From assembly GCF_902459475.1 (NCBI RefSeq), contig NZ_LR699114.1, positions 1,116,001 to 1,180,000 on the forward strand: a DNA stretch of 64,000 nt, given 5' to 3'. Every line of letters starts with the position of its first letter. Within the stretch, counting starts at the first letter, position 1. The notes under the pieces were generated by a model. It was not told the DNA's origin. It ran no database searches and saw only the letters and a list, made by a program, of their open reading frames with translations. Positions 1 to 8,390 of the stretch are shown in pieces. Source of the stretch: Aquicella lusitana (lineage in GTDB: Bacteria > Pseudomonadota > Gammaproteobacteria > DSM-16500). The translations under genes and the position numbers were made by a program.

Positions 1-635
1 GCCAGGTGAATCGGAGTCCAATTTTCGCCAACATCTCTATTCTTCATGTGTACTTTAAGTGGATCAGCATGAAATTCAAGTAAGTAACGAACCGTTTCAG
101 CATAACCATTTGGTACAGGAGTCATGGTGCGCGGATTATATATTGTATCTCTTGTATAGGGGCTACCTTCAAGAGCCTTGGCGGCATTAAGGCAGGCCAA
201 ATAGAGGGGCGTTCTTCCATTGACATTAATATCATCTATTTTATTTTGCAATTCAGGACATGTTTTATTACGTTGTTCTTCAGTAAATTCGCCGCCTTTA
301 TCTAGCTCATCAGATTTAACACCTTCCTTTAGCAATTGTTTTACTTTTTCATAATCCCCATTAAATGCGGCAACGTGCAGCGGAAATTGTGTACTGTCAG
401 GAGGAAGTCCGCTTTTGGCAAGAATAATATCCTCTTCAGTAAAGAATTTATATCTAGATTCCACACTATCTACTTCATCCCATGTATCTACTTCATCCCA
501 TGTATCTTCTTCGGAAGGGTAACCACTGAGTGATTCGTCTTCTGATGGATAATCTGATAAATGTTCCTCGTCCTTTTTTAAATCACCTACATTTTCCTTA
601 TATTTACTATCTTTTTCTTTATCTCTATCTTGCAT
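1..635 (-). CDS. Ankyrin-repeat protein, partial (C-terminus off the left edge)
   Basis: The frame is open from an ATG at 635 to base 1 without a stop, so only the N-terminal ~211 residues are visible. The first ~65 residues are very acidic and hydrophilic (MQDRDKEKDSKYKENVGD, then EDTWDEVD twice). From about residue 78 ankyrin-type helices appear: FPLHVAAFNGDYEKVKQLL, then NGRTPLYLACLNAAKAL, then GYAETVRYLLEFHADP and WTPIHLA at the edge. There is no signal peptide, consistent with a cytosolic or type IV-translocated protein. Ankyrin proteins are common among Dot/Icm effectors of Legionella and Coxiella; effector status here is inference. An 18-bp tandem repeat lies in the acidic segment. Confidence 0.8.
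   Translation of the reverse strand, partial: MQDRDKEKDSKYKENVGDLKKDEEHLSDYPSEDESLSGYPSEEDTWDEVDTWDEVDSVESRYKFFTEEDIILAKSGLPPDSTQFPLHVAAFNGDYEKVKQLLKEGVKSDELDKGGEFTEEQRNKTCPELQNKIDDINVNGRTPLYLACLNAAKALEGSPYTRDTIYNPRTMTPVPNGYAETVRYLLEFHADPLKVHMKNRDVGENWTPIHL
468..503. repeat. Two perfect 18-bp tandem units inside the ankyrin gene
   Basis: The unit ATCTACTTCATCCCATGT occurs twice head to tail (468-485 and 486-503), with a partial decayed third copy after it. On the coding (minus) strand it duplicates the acidic hexapeptide TWDEVD in frame. This fits slippage-driven growth of a disordered linker. Confidence 0.9.
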
Positions 636-828
636 AAAAAAATGCCTTAAAGTGATTTTATTCAATATTAATTATAGATCATTGTGCCTCTTCTGCAAAA
701 GCAGGCATAAGGCGTTAGGTGAAATCGTATATGTGTTTGACCTAATTCAGCCCTGATTATTATTAAATAGATTTTTTTTGCGCGTCAAAGCGACTTCTAT
801 AATATAATTCCAGTAACGTCAGTATTTT

Positions 829-1413
829 TTAATCCTTCCCAGTTTTGTTATTCGGGTTGATAGAACAAGCCGCATGATCGAGGTTGGTTTTATCATTAAC
901 CTTCGTCAATTCTCTCATTAATTGCTGATTGCCAGCAATCGTCGCGCCTGACCAGATTGTTTTCGTGCAGTTTTTTGTGTCGCATTCTCCCGCAAAAGTA
1001 ACAAATGCCTGATCGCGAATGACATCACAAGTGCAATTCGCCTTGCGGGTATCTGGCGCCTGCTTATTAATGAGGCAGGGTTTGTCAAGGCAAGTGGCCC
1101 AGGGCGCGCCAATGGGGCAAGTCATATAGCGATAATGACTACCGCCAAACGAAAAAGTTGAAACGAGAGCTGTCTCACCATCCTGTGTCTGCTTTTCCTT
1201 TCTTTCCTCGCAAGTGGAAAAGCCTATGTTTTTCCCCTTCCAAATTGAACATGAACAAAGCACTTTGTCAGGCATGCCTGGGATGGATTGACAGCTGGCA
1301 GCATTGCAGAGCGCATAAGTATTAGTGCAAACAACGGGCTGCTTGTCAGCTGCGTTTACAGTGTGAATCATTAAAATTAATATTAGGCATCCAATGATTA
1401 TTATCCGTCTCAT
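829..1413 (-). CDS. Cysteine-rich secreted protein of unknown function
   Basis: I do not recognise a family. With the start at the ATG at 1413 (MRRIIIIGCLILILMIHTVNA) the protein has a clear signal peptide and probable cleavage after VNA-A. A GGAAGG sequence lies about 10 bases upstream. The mature part has 14 cysteines, an even number, arranged in motifs such as CNAASC, CSC and CTC, which suggests a disulfide-stabilised periplasmic or secreted protein. Two halves (about residues 30-75 and 95-150) both carry a C-x-C pair and 'TC' motifs and may be an internal duplication. It is followed by little intergenic space and lies downstream of the cupin gene on the same strand. An ATG at 1431 is the alternative start. 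Confidence 0.6.
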   Translation of the reverse strand: MRRIIIIGCLILILMIHTVNAADKQPVVCTNTYALCNAASCQSIPGMPDKVLCSCSIWKGKNIGFSTCEERKEKQTQDGETALVSTFSFGGSHYRYMTCPIGAPWATCLDKPCLINKQAPDTRKANCTCDVIRDQAFVTFAGECDTKNCTKTIWSGATIAGNQQLMRELTKVNDKTNLDHAACSINPNNKTGKD

Positions 1414-1465
1414 TCCGCTTTGCCCTTCCATAGAAAATATTCAAGGATCCGCTGACTCCGTTTGA

Positions 1466-1972
1466 TTATTTTTTCGTAAAATCTTGGATTTCTTTTTTAA
1501 AGTGGGGATAGCGATTGCAAAGTTCTTCTGGGTTGCCTAATTCCACATCTTCGGTCTCTACACCTATCCATTCGGACGTGCCTAACAGTGAATAACTGCC
1601 TTCCTCATGCAATCTACTAACATGATAGGTATTCCCAGGTATAAATAACTGCGGAGCCATACCTGCCTTAATGTCATCGCCCGCCACTTTGATTTCTGCA
1701 TTACCATCAGGATAAAGTAGCAGTACTTCGAGTGGTGTACCAAAATAAAAATGGTACATTTGGTCAGAACGTATTTTATGCAATTTTATTTGGGTTTCTT
1801 GCGTTACCATAAAATAAAGAATAGACCCAGCAGGTCTATCACTTCCAAATTGGTCAGGCAAAGCGCTCTTGGGCAATATTGTTTTACTGAGATAGGTTTG
1901 CTTGACTAATCCGCAAGTAGGATGCGGTTCCAGGTGGAGTAAATCGATGATTTCCTTGCTAGACAGCTTCAT
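1466..1972 (-). CDS. DUF985 cupin-family protein
   Basis: The protein matches the DUF985 (YML079w-like) single-domain cupins: LLHLEPHPTCGLVKQTY at the N-terminus, then an SILYFMV strand, HKIRSDQMYHFYFGTPLEVL, a PQLFIPGNTYHV strand and a YSLLGT segment near the C-terminus. The fold is a small-molecule-binding beta-barrel; the substrate of this family is not established. I chose the ATG at 1972 because GGAAGGA precedes it at a good distance and the resulting 168 residues match the family length. Upstream in-frame ATGs at 1990 and 2017 lack such a site. The family signature usually has a second conserved glycine where this protein has a cysteine (HPTCG). Confidence 0.8.
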   Translation of the reverse strand: MKLSSKEIIDLLHLEPHPTCGLVKQTYLSKTILPKSALPDQFGSDRPAGSILYFMVTQETQIKLHKIRSDQMYHFYFGTPLEVLLLYPDGNAEIKVAGDDIKAGMAPQLFIPGNTYHVSRLHEEGSYSLLGTSEWIGVETEDVELGNPEELCNRYPHFKKEIQDFTKK

Positions 1973-2179
1973 AAAATCCTTCCCTTTCATTGAGCTAATC
2001 GCCCGGATTGTTGCCAAAAGCTCATATTAAATTCATTCAACCTGCTCTGACAATCTATCTTACCATGTAAGATGTCCGATCAGGATGACGTGGCTCGTGG
2101 GATAGGTTAAAATAGATGCGGCTTAAAAATATTAAAGTTAATCTAATCAATTAGATATATAAAAAATGTCATTTAAAAC

Positions 2180-3274
2180 ATGATGAGCAGTGTGTATCGC
2201 ATGACGCCTATTGAGTACTATCAAGAACAATGTAAAAACAGTCTGGTTGTGAATGACCCGGAACAATTAAAGGCACTCGTGCATTTTCAGTCTGTTTATA
2301 ACGCTTTGTTGCAGGAACACAAGCAGCGATTCAGGCTGATGGCTGTTTTGCGCAAACCTCGCTTAGTAAAAGGCCTTTATCTGTGGGGGGGCGTAGGAAT
2401 TGGTAAAACCTTTTTAATGGATTGTTTTTACCATTGCATCCCTTTCCCCTATAAAATGCGCATGCATTTTCATCAGTTCATGCAATTCATCCATCAGGAA
2501 TTGAAAAAGCTACAGGGAGAAAAAGAGCCATTACAAAAAATTGCTAAAACCATCGCGCAAAAAAATCTACTGCTATGTTTTGATGAACTGTTTGTATCCG
2601 ATATTACCGATGCCATGATCCTGGCGCGCTTATTCGAAGCCTTATTTTCTCATGGCGTTTGTCTGGTCGCGACGTCGAATGTGGAACCAGATGAATTATA
2701 CAAAAATGGATTGCAGCGCCCGCTTTTTTTACCTGCTATCGCACTATTAAAACTGAACACGACAGTGGCGCATATTCCAACCCAGATAGACTATCGTCTT
2801 CGGCATTTAAAAAGTGCGGGTGTTTTTTTTCTGTCAAATGATCGTTTGGCTCAACAAAACATGGAAAAAAGTTTTGACTTGCTAACTCAGGGACTAACGA
2901 TAAGCCATGAACCACTAGACGTTTGTGGCCGCTCAATTCAAATCTATAAACAGGCTGGCAGGGTTGTTTGGTTTGATTTTGAGCGCTTTTGTGCTATACC
3001 GCGCAGCCAGCAGGATTATCTTGCTATTGCTAAAAATTTTGATACCATCTTTATCAGCAACATTCCTGTTATTCCTCCTCATGCAAAAAACACGATCGCT
3101 CTCTTTATTCGCATGGTGGACGTATTTTATGACGCACGCGTACGATTAGTTATTTCTGCTGCCGAAGTGATTGACAAAATTTACAGTCAGGGCAGCATGT
3201 TATTTGAATACACGCGCACACGATCGCGATTATTGGAAATGCAGTCCGAGTCATATTTTCTATCCGAACGCTAG
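2180..3274 (+). CDS. zapE: Cell division ATPase ZapE (AFG1-like)
   Basis: This is an AFG1/ZapE-family P-loop ATPase of 364 residues, the usual length. ZapE associates with the Z-ring and destabilises FtsZ polymers in E. coli. A Walker A motif (GGVGIGKT, residues 70-77) follows the family signature LYLWGGVGIGKTFLMD. Walker B-like LLCFDELFVSDITDAM and the sensor segment VATSNVEPDELYKNGLQR are both present. It converges with pilT, with only 20 bp between the stop codons. The start is uncertain: two adjacent ATGs at 2180 and 2183 have no strong ribosome-binding site. Confidence 0.9.
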   Translation: MMSSVYRMTPIEYYQEQCKNSLVVNDPEQLKALVHFQSVYNALLQEHKQRFRLMAVLRKPRLVKGLYLWGGVGIGKTFLMDCFYHCIPFPYKMRMHFHQFMQFIHQELKKLQGEKEPLQKIAKTIAQKNLLLCFDELFVSDITDAMILARLFEALFSHGVCLVATSNVEPDELYKNGLQRPLFLPAIALLKLNTTVAHIPTQIDYRLRHLKSAGVFFLSNDRLAQQNMEKSFDLLTQGLTISHEPLDVCGRSIQIYKQAGRVVWFDFERFCAIPRSQQDYLAIAKNFDTIFISNIPVIPPHAKNTIALFIRMVDVFYDARVRLVISAAEVIDKIYSQGSMLFEYTRTRSRLLEMQSESYFLSER

Positions 3275-3294
3275 AGGCTGTTACATCGACAGAA

Positions 3295-4341
3295 TTAAAT
3301 TTCTCTGAATGTTCCCCGATAAAGGGCAACATTTCGCGCTTCAACGGAAGTGATAATCCGTCTTGATACCAGTTGCTGTAAATATTGGTCCATTGTACAC
3401 ATGCCCACATCGCCGCTGGTTTGAATGGTTGTTTGCATATGCGCCGTCATGTCCTGGCGCACAAGATGGCGGATGGCGGGTGTGGCGAGCATAATCTCGA
3501 ATGCGGCCGCTCTCCCGCCGGAAATTTTCTTAACCAGCGTTTGGCAAATTACAGCCTGCAATGTCTCGGACAACAGGTTTCGTACCCTGTTTTTTTCCGC
3601 TGCCGGAAATATATCAACCATACGGCTGATAGCAAGCGGCGCTGAGCTGGCATGTAAGGTGGACATAACAAGATGGCCTGTTTCTGCTGCTGTAAGAGCA
3701 AGCCGGATAGTTTCTAGATCGCGTATTTCGCCCAATAGAATCACGTCCGGATCCTGGCGCAAGGAAGCGCGCAAGGCTGTATTGATATCCGGCGTGTCAC
3801 GTCCCACTTGCAGTTGATTGATGGCACTTTTTTTGGTTTCATAAATAAATTCAATCGGATCTTCGATGGTAATGATATGACAAGCGCGTATGGTGTTAAT
3901 ATAATCCACCATCGCTGCCAAAGTTGTGCTTTTACCAGAACCTGTCGGCCCAGTGACCAGAACCAGACCATGCGACAATCCTAAAAGTGTCTTTAAGATA
4001 GGTGGCAGATCCAGTTCTTCGAAGGAAGGAACTTTTTCAGGAATGACACGAAAAACCGCAGCAAGCCCGCGCAGTTGATGAAAAACACTGACCCTGAAAT
4101 TACCAATATCTCTAAGCGAAATAGCCATTTCGCACAACAGATTCGATTCAAATATCTGCTGTTGTTCAACGGTCATAACAGAATAGACTAGCTGCTGGAT
4201 AAGATCACTGGTCAGCCTTGGACTATCCTTGATCGGATGAAGTTCGCCATTAACGCGCAATAGAGGCTGCAATCCGGGCAACAGGTGCAAGTCCGATGCA
4301 CGCTGTTTTACGCTAAGGCCCAGCAAGTCTTCAATGTCCAT
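3295..4341 (-). CDS. pilT: Type IV pilus retraction ATPase PilT
   Basis: This is a secretion-superfamily hexameric ATPase that powers pilus retraction. The N-terminal ASDLHLLPGLQPLLRVNGEL is typical of PilT/PilU. Walker A is GPTGSGKST (131-139), the Asp box is IITIEDPIEF, Walker B is DVILLGEIRD and the His box is GHLVMSTLHA. The 348 residues match PilT length (about 345), and no PilU-type extension is seen. It stands alone here with no pilus genes beside it, as is usual for pilT. The 285 bp upstream (4342-4626) are AT-rich and hold the divergent promoters of this gene and the next one. Confidence 0.92.
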   Translation of the reverse strand: MDIEDLLGLSVKQRASDLHLLPGLQPLLRVNGELHPIKDSPRLTSDLIQQLVYSVMTVEQQQIFESNLLCEMAISLRDIGNFRVSVFHQLRGLAAVFRVIPEKVPSFEELDLPPILKTLLGLSHGLVLVTGPTGSGKSTTLAAMVDYINTIRACHIITIEDPIEFIYETKKSAINQLQVGRDTPDINTALRASLRQDPDVILLGEIRDLETIRLALTAAETGHLVMSTLHASSAPLAISRMVDIFPAAEKNRVRNLLSETLQAVICQTLVKKISGGRAAAFEIMLATPAIRHLVRQDMTAHMQTTIQTSGDVGMCTMDQYLQQLVSRRIITSVEARNVALYRGTFREI

Positions 4342-4626
4342 TATGGTCTCCCGATTGGCGAATAGTGATGAAAAAAAGGCGTATGGAATGCTTTTTTATT
4401 TCTCACGTTTTAAATATGATTATAGCAATATTTTCGTATCTATCTGATAATTTTATTTATTTATTTGTTTATTCTATAGATTAACCAGTCTTGCGCATAC
4501 CAGCTGAGTGTTTAATACCGTAAAACCAGCGTAGAGACAAGACAAACGAATGCAAATTTGCTGTGCGGAACAAGATGGAATAGCCTAGAATAAGTAATTC
4601 AAAAATGGAATGGACGATGGAATGGA

Positions 4627-5730
4627 ATGCGCCTGATCCTTCTACCTTTAATTTTTTTCGCGACATCTTTTTGCTTTGCACAACAGCTTCCTTTGCATTT
4701 ATTGCAACTTCCAGAAGGTTTCACTGTCGACATTTATGCCATGGTGCCCAACGCTCGTTCCATGACCTTGGGTTCTAAAGGTACACTTTTTGTAGGCACC
4801 ATGGGTGACAAAGTTTATGCAGTTGTACCAGATGCAAAAAGTGCGCAAGGAACACGGGTATTGACGATTGCGTCGGATTTAAATACGCCAAACGGGGTGG
4901 CCTTTCACGATGGCGCACTCTATGTGGCCGAAATAGGACGTGTCCTGCGATTCGCTGATATCGAAAACCATCTTAACCACCCTCCTAAGCCCACTGTCAT
5001 TACTGATGCGCTTCCTACCAATACACACCACGGATGGCGTTTTATTGACTTTGGCCCTGATGGAAAACTCTATATTGCAATCGGTATGCCCTGCAATACC
5101 TGTCTTAGAAAAGATCCTCGCTTTGGAACAATCATGCGGATGAATCCAGACGGCAGCCAGGTTGAGATATATGCAGCTGGTATTCGCAACAGCGTAGGAT
5201 TTGACTGGGACCCACGTACCCAAAAGCTCTGGTTTACAGAAAATGGCCGCGACTGGATGGGTGATAACCTGCCGCCGGATAAACTTAATTATGCGCCGCA
5301 GCCAGGAATCCATTTCGGCTTTCCCTACTATGACGGGAAAGATCTGCCCAATCCTGCGTTTGGGCAATATCCTTTTTCAACTTACACTCCGCCCACGTAT
5401 AATTTGCCCGCTCATGTTGCACCGCTTGGAATGGCTTTTTACACAGGCAATCTCTTTCCTGCCGAATATCGCAATCAAGTATTTATTGCGGAACACGGCT
5501 CATGGAACCGAAGTAAAAAAGTTGGTTATCGGGTAATAGTTGTGAAGATAAATGACAACAATCAAGTAGTGTCCGCCAAGCCTTTCATCACTGGCTGGCT
5601 GCAAGGCGAACAGGCCTGGGGCCGACCTGTTGATGTGCTGGTTAAGCCGGATGGTTCCTTACTGGTTTCAGATGATGAAGCAGGTGTGATATACCGGGTT
5701 ACCTATACTCGCTATAAAGCTTTACTTTAA
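4627..5730 (+). CDS. Secreted PQQ-dependent sugar dehydrogenase family (sorbosone dehydrogenase-like)
   Basis: This is a periplasmic beta-propeller protein. The signal peptide is MRLILLPLIFFATSFCFA, with cleavage probably before QQ. The mature part has the GSDH/NHL propeller features: GFTVDIYAMVPNARSM, GTLFVGTMGDKVYAV, NGVAFHDGALYVAE, HHGWRFIDFGPDGKLYIAIG, GIRNSVGFDWDPRTQKLWFT and FIAEHGSWNRS. The family oxidises sugars or sorbosone using PQQ, but substrate and cofactor cannot be told from sequence. No PQQ biosynthesis genes are in the window. Its 3' end overlaps the convergent speD-like gene by 9 bp. Confidence 0.82.
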   Translation: MRLILLPLIFFATSFCFAQQLPLHLLQLPEGFTVDIYAMVPNARSMTLGSKGTLFVGTMGDKVYAVVPDAKSAQGTRVLTIASDLNTPNGVAFHDGALYVAEIGRVLRFADIENHLNHPPKPTVITDALPTNTHHGWRFIDFGPDGKLYIAIGMPCNTCLRKDPRFGTIMRMNPDGSQVEIYAAGIRNSVGFDWDPRTQKLWFTENGRDWMGDNLPPDKLNYAPQPGIHFGFPYYDGKDLPNPAFGQYPFSTYTPPTYNLPAHVAPLGMAFYTGNLFPAEYRNQVFIAEHGSWNRSKKVGYRVIVVKINDNNQVVSAKPFITGWLQGEQAWGRPVDVLVKPDGSLLVSDDEAGVIYRVTYTRYKALL

Positions 5731-6750
5731 CTGAGGCCCATAGTAAATGGGTTCTGCCTGTTGTCTTGCTTCAAGCAGCGGAAAAACGGGCTGCAATTGA
5801 CGATGATGTCCTTCATAACTGCCCCGGGGGAATTGATAGCAGACAGCCTTTTGAGACTGGAATTCTTCTGCTAATGACAGCATGATTTTCTGGGGTTCCA
5901 CTTTATCATCAAACATGCATAAATCCATGGCTGCATAAGCATGTTCAGGCCAGTCATGCACAGTCAGATGATAGCCATTGCCGATAATGACCGCACTGAT
6001 GCCTTGCGGCTGGAATTGATGTACATAATTGAACTTAATTGGGAGCGCGTTAGCTTCAAGTGATTCGCGAAAATGGTTCAATACAAATTCACTACTGTTA
6101 ATTCGACCTGGATCACAATAGTAAAATTCCGCGACCACATGTTGGCCTAAGCTGGCGTTATTCAATTGCTTGCCCGGTGAAAAAAATCCCAGTGTTGAGC
6201 CACGCAGCAAGGCAATACCAGGAATAAAAGCATCTTCATCTTTTTTTCGTATACCACGTTTAAATTCAATTTTATCATAAGGACTTTCGCGAAGTTTTAG
6301 TTTGATGTGCTCCACGGCAGCATTCAAGTTAATATGTCCACAGGTATAAGCATCCAGAGCAATAAAATGCTGGTCACGCAGATAGTGCACGCTAAAATGA
6401 GATTCTTCGATTACAACAATGCCGGAAATATTGCCGTTAATCTTGTTTTGAAAAAAACGAGAACAAAGAATGGTTGCACCTGATAGGATAGCCGCATCAC
6501 GGATCAATTTTTCAAATTGATTCGAATTTAATTGCACAGACCGGACAGTAAATTCAGCTAGTAAATGCTGGCCCAGATACATACTCTTATCCAGATGAGT
6601 ACGGTTTGTCTCCGTCATTTGTTGCGCCTGGAAATGCCTGATTGCTGCACTGGCAAGCTGGTTTTCACGTAGTAATGCTTCAAACAAAAATGGATTACGA
6701 GTAGGCAAAGAAACCGCGCGGTTTCCAACTGCCTGAGTTTCGATAGGCAT
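5722..6750 (-). CDS. speD: Tandem-domain S-adenosylmethionine decarboxylase (SpeD-like)
   Basis: This 342-residue protein consists of two AdoMetDC domains; standard bacterial SpeD is a single domain of about 120-140 residues (class 1B) or 264 (E. coli). Domain 1 (about 58-155) keeps the pyruvoyl-forming site E116-S117, with H122 and C137 at the +5 and +20 spacing of Ser63/His68/Cys83 in Thermotoga SpeD. Domain 2 (about 200-305) is recognisable by LGQHVVAEFYYCDPGRINSS and HDWPEHAYAAMDL, but has Y260 instead of Ser and F280 instead of Cys, keeping only H265. So only the first half can self-process. AdoMetDC supplies decarboxylated AdoMet for spermidine synthesis, but some SpeD homologues have become arginine or ornithine decarboxylases. 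No speE is nearby. Confidence 0.82.
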   Translation of the reverse strand: MPIETQAVGNRAVSLPTRNPFLFEALLRENQLASAAIRHFQAQQMTETNRTHLDKSMYLGQHLLAEFTVRSVQLNSNQFEKLIRDAAILSGATILCSRFFQNKINGNISGIVVIEESHFSVHYLRDQHFIALDAYTCGHINLNAAVEHIKLKLRESPYDKIEFKRGIRKKDEDAFIPGIALLRGSTLGFFSPGKQLNNASLGQHVVAEFYYCDPGRINSSEFVLNHFRESLEANALPIKFNYVHQFQPQGISAVIIGNGYHLTVHDWPEHAYAAMDLCMFDDKVEPQKIMLSLAEEFQSQKAVCYQFPRGSYEGHHRQLQPVFPLLEARQQAEPIYYGPQLK

Positions 6751-6960
6751 GTTATCCTCGTTTTATGCGATTCTTGTAATAATTATTTAGAAAAGCGAAG
6801 GCGTATCATATCATGAGGATTATTAAGGGCGGCTTAAGCCATTATTTTTTACCAGCGATTCTTCACGTAACTTAAGCAATAAAGATGCAAATACTGTGCC
6901 AGTAAGCCAGCTCATCCTGTGTCTTTTAGAATAACAGGTGTTTGCTCGTTAATACTTACA

Positions 6961-7761
6961 TTAAGCGCACGAGGGGCAGGAAACACCAGGCACATAGGCA
7001 GGAAGCGCTTGTTCTGTTTCTGTAACAGGTGCCTGACAGATGGCACATTGCTTGGTTGTGGCCATGGTTAAATTAGGTTTTAATGCGATACGCTCGTCAA
7101 ATACATAACAATCGCCTGCGTAATGCGCACCGCCTACTTTAGCAAAGTAATTCAATATCCCGCCTTCAAGCTGATAAACATCCTTGTAGCCCTGGTTTAA
7201 CAGATAAAGCGCTGCCTTTTCGCAGCGGATGCCGCCTGTACAAAACATCACGACAGGTTTATCACGTTCAATCTTTTCTATCGCGGAAGGAAATTCACAA
7301 AAATGCTCGAGGTTTAAATTAAGTGCGTTAACGAAGGTACCAAACCGCACTTCATAATCATTACGCGTATCCAATAACGTGATCTCGCGGTTTTCATCCA
7401 GCCATCTTTTTAATGTTTCAGGTTCAATGCTGGGCGCACGGCTGTCCGCTGCCTGAATGTCCGGTTGACGCAGAGTAATGATTTCGCCTTTGATTTTAAC
7501 CTTGAGTCTTTGATAGGGGAAGTTTTCGGTGCGGCTCTCTCTAAATGTCATATCTGCAAAGCGTTCATCCTGCTCAAGCCAGGTTTTGAATGAATGAATG
7601 GCATCCGTTGGACCTGCCAGATTGATATTAACACCTTCTTCGCTGAGTAAAATCGTGCCTTTAAGCTCAAGCGAACGACAATGGTCAAGAAAAACTCCGC
7701 CTAGAATATTCAATTCATTCAATGGGATAAACTTATAACCGGCTATATGTTCGATAGGCAT
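6961..7761 (-). CDS. trhO: tRNA uridine(34) hydroxylase TrhO (YceA rhodanese family)
   Basis: TrhO makes 5-hydroxyuridine at the wobble position of tRNAs on the pathway to cmo5U/mcmo5U. The N-terminal acylphosphatase-like part (GTILLSEEGVNINLAGP) is followed by a rhodanese domain with LLDTRNDYEVRFGTF and the active loop VMFCTGGIRCEKAA, then YQLEGGILNYF. The C-terminus has the family's cysteine pairs CAIC and CPSC. The 266 residues end somewhat earlier than E. coli YceA (350), which is common in other phyla. The gene stands alone on the minus strand. Confidence 0.9.
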   Translation of the reverse strand: MPIEHIAGYKFIPLNELNILGGVFLDHCRSLELKGTILLSEEGVNINLAGPTDAIHSFKTWLEQDERFADMTFRESRTENFPYQRLKVKIKGEIITLRQPDIQAADSRAPSIEPETLKRWLDENREITLLDTRNDYEVRFGTFVNALNLNLEHFCEFPSAIEKIERDKPVVMFCTGGIRCEKAALYLLNQGYKDVYQLEGGILNYFAKVGGAHYAGDCYVFDERIALKPNLTMATTKQCAICQAPVTETEQALPAYVPGVSCPSCA

Positions 7762-7914
7762 GGCACTTTGCTTGTCTAGACTGAATGGGGCTCAAAATTT
7801 ACTGCACAAATGGGTTGTCGTCAATAACTTAATAGGCGTATTCTGCCATTACGATTTATCCTCAAATTGCTTAAAAAAATGCTTTGGGCAATCTTCGAAA
7901 TAATCCAGGTATAA

Positions 7915-8316
7915 TCAGTGTGAATGGTGCCGTTCAGAACGACACTCTTTTTCAATTTCATCTCTAGCTGATATTAAGATACTTTGACTGGTTGATTGAA
8001 AATAAGGATGTAAATTGTGAGCAGGTCCTTCACCGCCACTGAATAATGAATTTAAACCTCTTTTTAAAGCACCCAATTTTCTACTAGCAAAAGCATAATG
8101 CACAATTGCTGCATTTAAAAAAGAAACTTTATCCGTTGGTGCTTTCTTATCATCGGTTTTTATTTTTTCAACAAGCTCTTTTGCAATTTCGCTGCGTCTT
8201 TGATTTTCTTCACTATCAATTTCCTTTCGCTGAAGAGCTAACTCTGCAAGGGCGTCCTGTAATTTTTCAACTGAAGCCAAATCATTTTCTTTAAAATAAA
8301 TAGTTCTGCCTATCAT
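7915..8316 (-). CDS. Hypothetical protein, helical and charged
   Basis: I do not recognise it. The preferred start is the ATG at 8316 (MIGRTIYFKENDLASVEK), preceded by GGAAGAAG five bases upstream; the ATG at 8331 is the alternative. The 133 residues have no signal peptide or membrane segment. They are mostly predicted helix with many Glu, Lys and Gln (EKLQDALAELALQRKEIDSE), followed by a more hydrophobic patch (FLNAAIVHYAFASRKLGAL) and a C-terminal REHHSH-like tail rich in His and Arg. A small cytosolic protein or effector-like protein are both possible. Confidence 0.45.
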   Translation of the reverse strand: MIGRTIYFKENDLASVEKLQDALAELALQRKEIDSEENQRRSEIAKELVEKIKTDDKKAPTDKVSFLNAAIVHYAFASRKLGALKRGLNSLFSGGEGPAHNLHPYFQSTSQSILISARDEIEKECRSERHHSH

Positions 8317-8390
8317 AATTACTTCTTCCATTAAGAGAAAAATTTTAATTAGCTAACAAGCGAACATTTTCTTGACGCGAACAACAGTAA

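Noticed and set aside
468-503. 18-bp direct repeats as a CRISPR seed
   Set aside because: The units are adjacent without spacers and in frame in a coding region.
653-672. PmrA-like half-site upstream of the partial ankyrin gene
   Set aside because: Only one half-site is good, the second has TAAA instead of TTAA, no -10 follows at 7 bp, and the site is 18 bp from the start codon.
4481-4681. Minus-strand frame overlapping the pilT/sugar dehydrogenase intergenic region
   Set aside because: No ribosome site, and it overlaps the signal-peptide codons of the sugar dehydrogenase.
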